Below, in pieces: positions 62,131 through 64,000 of a DNA stretch of 64,000 nucleotides; the first letter of the stretch is position 1; every line of letters begins with the position of its first letter. This stretch comes from Acanthaster planci. Lineage: Eukaryota; Echinodermata; Asteroidea; Valvatida; Acanthasteridae. The notes below the pieces were generated by a model. That model saw only the letters and a program-made list of their open reading frames with translations. It did no database searches and was not told where the DNA came from. The DNA lies in contig NW_019091432.1 in NCBI RefSeq assembly GCF_001949145.1, positions 112,800 through 176,799 of the forward strand. Reading direction: 5' to 3'. The translations under genes and the position numbers were made by a program.

Positions 62131-63399
62131 GTCTTAGTTCAAGAGATACACCTTAGGACTGTGTCCTTATAAATTTCTACCTTGAATTGAGACAGTGTTT
62201 AATTGCCTGTGGGCCAAGCTACATCTTCACGTATCTTGGTCTATTGAAGCGTGCGATACCACATGTACAATGTACATGTACACTGTACATGTAAGCGTTC
62301 TGGCGATGACGTCATCCAATCAGCCTTGGAGCGCAAACGGCCAAGAGGGGATTTTTTGTAGGCGGGGAAACGCATGATCTTTTTACTCATTTTTGGGTCA
62401 CATTTAATGGGGTAAACGTTAAATTTGTGATGTTTTGAAATGATTCCGTGGTTATTGTTATTTTAATATACTTTAAGTGAACTACATGTAAATGTTTTCT
62501 ATTTTTGTTACCTTTAAGCGGTGAGGTTCAAGGCACTACTGCCAATTTCACCTCACTCACCGGGTTTTTGTGGTACCCCAAAGTAGAAAGCACCATAGGG
62601 CAAATTCTCCACCTATTCATGAATATGTAATTACTGAGACAAAGATTCTTGATTCTTGGCTTGCAAAGATCGATATATAGTCATTACGTAACTTTAGACG
62701 TAAAAATCCAATGAGACACGTTTTCTTTTAGAACAGACAGCAGGATTTGTAAATAGCAATAGAATCAGATTTGAGGCATCTTTAACCTTTTAACGGCTTC
62801 CTTTAGGTGACATCGCTAATTCAATTTTGGTGGCTAATATTTTACACAAAAGCAGTTTTGAACAGACTTCCTGATATTTGAACTTCCACGCCTGCATGGT
62901 GCTTCAGTGCTGGGAAGGATACGCCCTCCAGTGTTCATAAATAAAGACGCCGTCTTTCACGGCCTGCGACAAAATGGCGCTTGACCATAATACAACCTAC
63001 TATGGATTTTCGGTAGTGATAATGCCTTTCTTTCATAACATAGTATCTGGATATTGGAGGCTTAATTACATATGTATTAATAAAATTGATGATGCTAAAG
63101 TGAAAAGTATAATAAGACTGGAAATTAGTTTAAAATATTTGTAATATAGAACAGCAAATTTAAGAATCTACACAAAAACAAGTATATTTAATTGAATCAC
63201 ACATAGAATTAGAAAATTGTTCATTGAATTGCAAGCCAAACATTACAGTTATAACTATATAATACATGATTGAAAATCAAGAAGTATCAAGACTTCTAAT
63301 CATCATTTAAAGATGGTATGTCAAGACATGCGTTCATTCCGTATAGGAAAGACATGTAGACCTAAGCCATTTCTTGCTTCAGTTCCTCTCGTGATGACA
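62131..63399. other. Intergenic region near the right edge
   Basis: No gene was recognised. A short palindromic run of TGTACATGTACA words lies at about 62263-62290. The remainder is AT-rich without repeats that I can match inside the window. Confidence 0.4.
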
Positions 63400-64000
63400 T
63401 GCTTCACGAGAAATTGATGAAGGTTACAGTATTGTCATCTGGCCAGTTCATCCTTGATGTTGCCATTCTGTAATAGCTTTTGGCAATTCTGTTTTGGCCG
63501 TTGCTCACTACCATGACAAAATCCTCCACCCCACGCAATCTCCGTTCACTTTCTTTCAGTGAATCAGGCACGTATCTGTCAAATACGAAGTGTATTTCCT
63601 TTCAATTGCTAAAGCTGGTGCACAAATGGCTCAAAAGACTTCTTGCAAGACTTTTGTAGGATGATATGTGGCCAATCGCCGAAGGGTACGAATGAAGCAG
63701 TAGTCCACCATCAATCAAACTTGCAGCAATATGAGGAAGGGTTTCCATGCCATCTTGCATTGACTCCAGCTTGCTCTTTTCCGTGTTTATGATTGAACCA
63801 TCAGGAGGAATGATGGATAGAGGAACATCTGGGATGGGGTAGATAGTGACATGTTGGTGTTTTGGGAAATAACCACCAGCATATGGAATTAACTTGTCTC
63901 GTTGACTGTTCACTACCGGAGGCTCTTTGGAGGGTATACGACTTAATGAATTGCAACGTTTTGGGCCTTGGTATTTAATAATGGTCTTTTTTGCTGGAGA
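63400..64000 (-). pseudogene. Partial copy of the PIN-like multicopy ORF family, continuing past the right edge
   Basis: The frame is open from the right edge down to 63602 and contains YPIPDVPLSIIPPDGSIINT, a block ending SLIDGGLLLHSY, and SYKSLARSLLSHLCTS. A stop codon follows, after which the same frame goes on with EIHFVFDRYVPDSLKESERRL and GVEDFVMVVSNG to about 63420. This order (DGxLL, FDxY, SxKxxER) is the same as in the degenerate ORF at 40100-41771, though the two copies are very different in sequence. The stop between the blocks suggests a dying or spliced copy. The nuclease-like assignment is an inference from the acidic and FDRY motifs. The gene's 5' part lies outside the window. 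Confidence 0.5.

Overview
This is a window of intron-rich, AT-leaning animal nuclear DNA. Five coding genes can be read exon by exon with GT..AG junctions. The surrounding DNA is full of DNA-transposon debris. The words TACATGTA and TAGGCCTA recur throughout; in my experience this fits a marine invertebrate deuterostome, most likely an echinoderm. That placement is an inference, because the sequence holds no species marker. One assembly gap of 381 N lies at 13861-14241.

Left part (1-22.6 kb): three secreted-protein genes lie head to tail on the minus strand. From right to left they are a complete furin-activated matrix metalloproteinase (18092-22590, 10 exons, 531 aa), a complete 12-exon gene for a 538-aa protein joining a CAP/SCP domain, an EGF-like module, a ShKT module and a four-bladed hemopexin domain (5252-11528), and the first exon of a second CAP gene that runs off the left edge (643-891). 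The hemopexin exons of the CAP gene match those of the metalloproteinase in order, boundary and intron phase. One 267-nt CAP exon equals the sum of two metalloproteinase exons (146 + 121 nt). This suggests the fusion gene took its hemopexin half from a metalloproteinase of this type, followed by loss of one intron.

Middle part (23.5-39 kb): two housekeeping genes lie tail to tail. INTS15 (Integrator subunit 15, the C7orf26 homologue) runs 23558-34489 on the plus strand. RRP7A (rRNA processing, small ribosomal subunit) runs 35107-38892 on the minus strand. INTS15 and the metalloproteinase are divergent, with about 1 kb between their start codons.

Right part (39-64 kb): I find no intact host gene here. 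It holds a very large inverted repeat (arms about 43.59-48.07 and 48.76-54.92 kb) with a dead mariner-type transposon in its right arm. It also holds two degenerate copies of a multicopy PIN-like ORF family; miniature elements of hAT, piggyBac and Harbinger-like type with visible target duplications; foldback-like elements whose ends are arrays with a period of about 16 bp; and a cluster of eight GCGCCCTCT motifs resembling the CTCF core. The unusual candidates are the CAP-hemopexin fusion gene, the giant palindrome and the 16-bp-periodic foldback family.
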